From Nitrosomonadaceae bacterium (lineage in GTDB: Bacteria > Pseudomonadota > Gammaproteobacteria > Burkholderiales > Usitatibacteraceae), in NCBI GenBank assembly GCA_021300055.1, contig JAJTHU010000329.1, positions 1 to 6,586 of the forward strand: a DNA stretch of 6,586 bases, written 5' to 3'. The notes under the pieces were generated by a model, which saw nothing but the letters and a program-made list of their open reading frames with translations, did not search any database and was not told the origin of the DNA. A program made the position numbers and the translations under genes. Shown here piece after piece: positions 5,552-6,586 of this stretch. The first letter of the stretch is position 1. Each line of letters opens with the position of its first letter.

Positions 5552-6490
5552 TTACTTTGGCGTGCTCATGCGCGCCACGATATCAGACTGACCCGAAAAC
5601 CACGCATGCGGCATATGCGCTGTCGAGTGTTGCGCCGCGACGTTGCCATGACGGTCGATCCCAATAAAGCCCACATCAGCATCAAAGTCGCGCGTCATCT
5701 GTGCAAGCACGGCGGCAACGCTCGCGTCTAGCGATTTGCCATCGGCAACACCTTGCGAAATGGCGCGGCAGGAGAGTGAGCGAATCACATACTCGCCCGT
5801 TCCCGTCGCAGACGAGGCCGCAAACGCATCGGCGAACGTACCGGCACCGGGTAGCGGCGTGTCACCAACACGCCCGGGCAACTTGAGTGTGACACCGGCC
5901 GTCGATGTAGCGGCACACAACACGCCGTTTGCATCCAGCGCTACAGCACCGATGGTGCCGCCAGCATATTCGGGATGCTTGCGCAGAAATGCGCGAATCT
6001 TCATGGAGCCTTTTGCATCACGCCCCACACCAATATCGAGCGTCTCGCGTTTGCTGCGCCAATCTTCGAGCCGCGCGGGCGTGATCGGATCATGATCGGC
6101 GTGACCCATCACGCGCGCAAAACGCAGGGCGCCTTCTCCCGTGAGCATGACGTGGTCAGTCTCTTCCATTACCTGACGCGCAACGAGAATCGGATTCTTC
6201 ACGCGCTTGAGCGCAGATACGGCACCAACCTGTGCCGCGTTTGCCACCATCACGCAAGCGTCGAATTCGACTTCGCCATCGTAGTTCAACACAGCGCCAG
6301 TGCCCGCGTTAAAGATGGGGTTGTCTTCCAAGATGACCGCCGCAGCGCACGCCGCATCCAGCGCAGAACCACCAGCCTCGAGGATCTTGCGGCCAGCCGC
6401 AACGGCTGCCGTCGTGCCGGCGATAGCGTCAGCATCCGAGCCTGGTCTCCAGGATCCGGCTCCACCATGTACGACGAGTGCGATGGTCAT
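5552..6490 (-). CDS. iaaA: Isoaspartyl peptidase / type III L-asparaginase (Ntn hydrolase)
   Basis: This enzyme hydrolyses beta-aspartyl (isoaspartyl) dipeptides and L-asparagine, releasing aspartate from damaged or recycled peptides. The 312-residue precursor matches the usual length of about 310-320. It would self-cleave before Thr179 in YAGGTIGAVALD, giving alpha and beta subunits. Other marks are the N-terminal VVHGGAGSW, the NAGTGAVLNYDGEVEFDA segment (61-78), STAGVTLKLPGRVGDTPLPGAGTFAD (196-221, including the substrate residues Arg207 and Asp210 by analogy with E. coli IaaA) and the ATGTGE turn (228-233). No signal peptide is seen, so a cytosolic location is likely. ATG 6490-6488 overlaps the aspS stop TGA (6489-6487) by 4 nt, and no good Shine-Dalgarno is visible, suggesting translation coupled to aspS. 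It ends in TAA facing the permease. Asparaginase versus isopeptidase preference cannot be read from sequence. Confidence 0.95.
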   Translation of the reverse strand: MTIALVVHGGAGSWRPGSDADAIAGTTAAVAAGRKILEAGGSALDAACAAAVILEDNPIFNAGTGAVLNYDGEVEFDACVMVANAAQVGAVSALKRVKNPILVARQVMEETDHVMLTGEGALRFARVMGHADHDPITPARLEDWRSKRETLDIGVGRDAKGSMKIRAFLRKHPEYAGGTIGAVALDANGVLCAATSTAGVTLKLPGRVGDTPLPGAGTFADAFAASSATGTGEYVIRSLSCRAISQGVADGKSLDASVAAVLAQMTRDFDADVGFIGIDRHGNVAAQHSTAHMPHAWFSGQSDIVARMSTPK

Positions 6491-6586
6491 TGCGGCATCT
6501 GCACATTGCGTAACTTGATGTGCAATTCGCGCAACTGCTTTTCCGTGACGGGCGACGGTGTCTCCACGAGCAAGTCTTGTCCGCGC
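6487..6586 (-). CDS. aspS: Aspartyl-tRNA synthetase, C-terminal fragment at the window edge
   Basis: Only the last 32 codons and the TGA stop are in the window, read leftward from the right edge in the frame whose first whole codon is at 6585-6583. The peptide starts RGQDLLVETPSPVTEKQLRE and ends LHIKLRNVQMPQ. This matches the tail of bacterial AspS as I know it from betaproteobacteria, where an A/T-P-S-x-V-x-E-K-QLRELHI stretch ends the protein. AspS charges tRNA-Asp (and in some bacteria tRNA-Asn) with aspartate. The identification rests on this short tail, with no catalytic motif visible. Its stop codon overlaps the start of iaaA, so the two are probably one transcript with aspS upstream. 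Confidence 0.8.
   Translation of the reverse strand, partial: RGQDLLVETPSPVTEKQLRELHIKLRNVQMPQ

Overview
The window reads as ordinary chromosomal housekeeping DNA from a moderately GC-rich betaproteobacterium, probably Burkholderiales-like. The clues are the style of the proteins (the GpsA, ArgB and NudB motifs and the AspS C-terminus), the neighbourhood nudB / endonuclease-exonuclease-phosphatase protein / clsB, and dense packing with 4-nt ATGA overlaps. I see no rRNA, tRNA, CRISPR array, transposase, phage gene or toxin-antitoxin pair. Family assignments come from reading motifs, not from a database search.

Layout. On the + strand, a 5'-truncated gpsA (glycerol-3-phosphate dehydrogenase, to 911) is followed by argB (acetylglutamate kinase, to 2013). 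The argB start is ambiguous: an ATG at 1003 adds a 37-residue lysine-rich head, while a GTG at 1114 behind a strong Shine-Dalgarno gives the usual family length. Facing argB across 24 bp is a minus-strand operon transcribed from about 4451 to 2038: nudB, then a YbhP-like EEP-domain protein, then a ClsB-type cardiolipin synthase. A EamA/DMT-type permease runs divergently on the + strand (about 4545 to 5507). Facing it is a second minus-strand unit: the last 32 codons of aspS, which enters from the right edge, overlapped by 4 nt by an isoaspartyl peptidase/type III asparaginase gene (iaaA, 6490 to 5552).

How the genes relate. gpsA (sn-glycerol-3-phosphate) and clsB (cardiolipin) both serve phospholipid synthesis but lie in opposing units. 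nudB serves folate synthesis and argB serves arginine synthesis. The aspS-iaaA pair joins aspartate charging to release of aspartate from isoaspartyl peptides. No undescribed system is convincingly present. The points most worth a second look are the argB start and basic head, the aspS-iaaA coupling, and the insertion of iaaA plus the permease between aspS and nudB.
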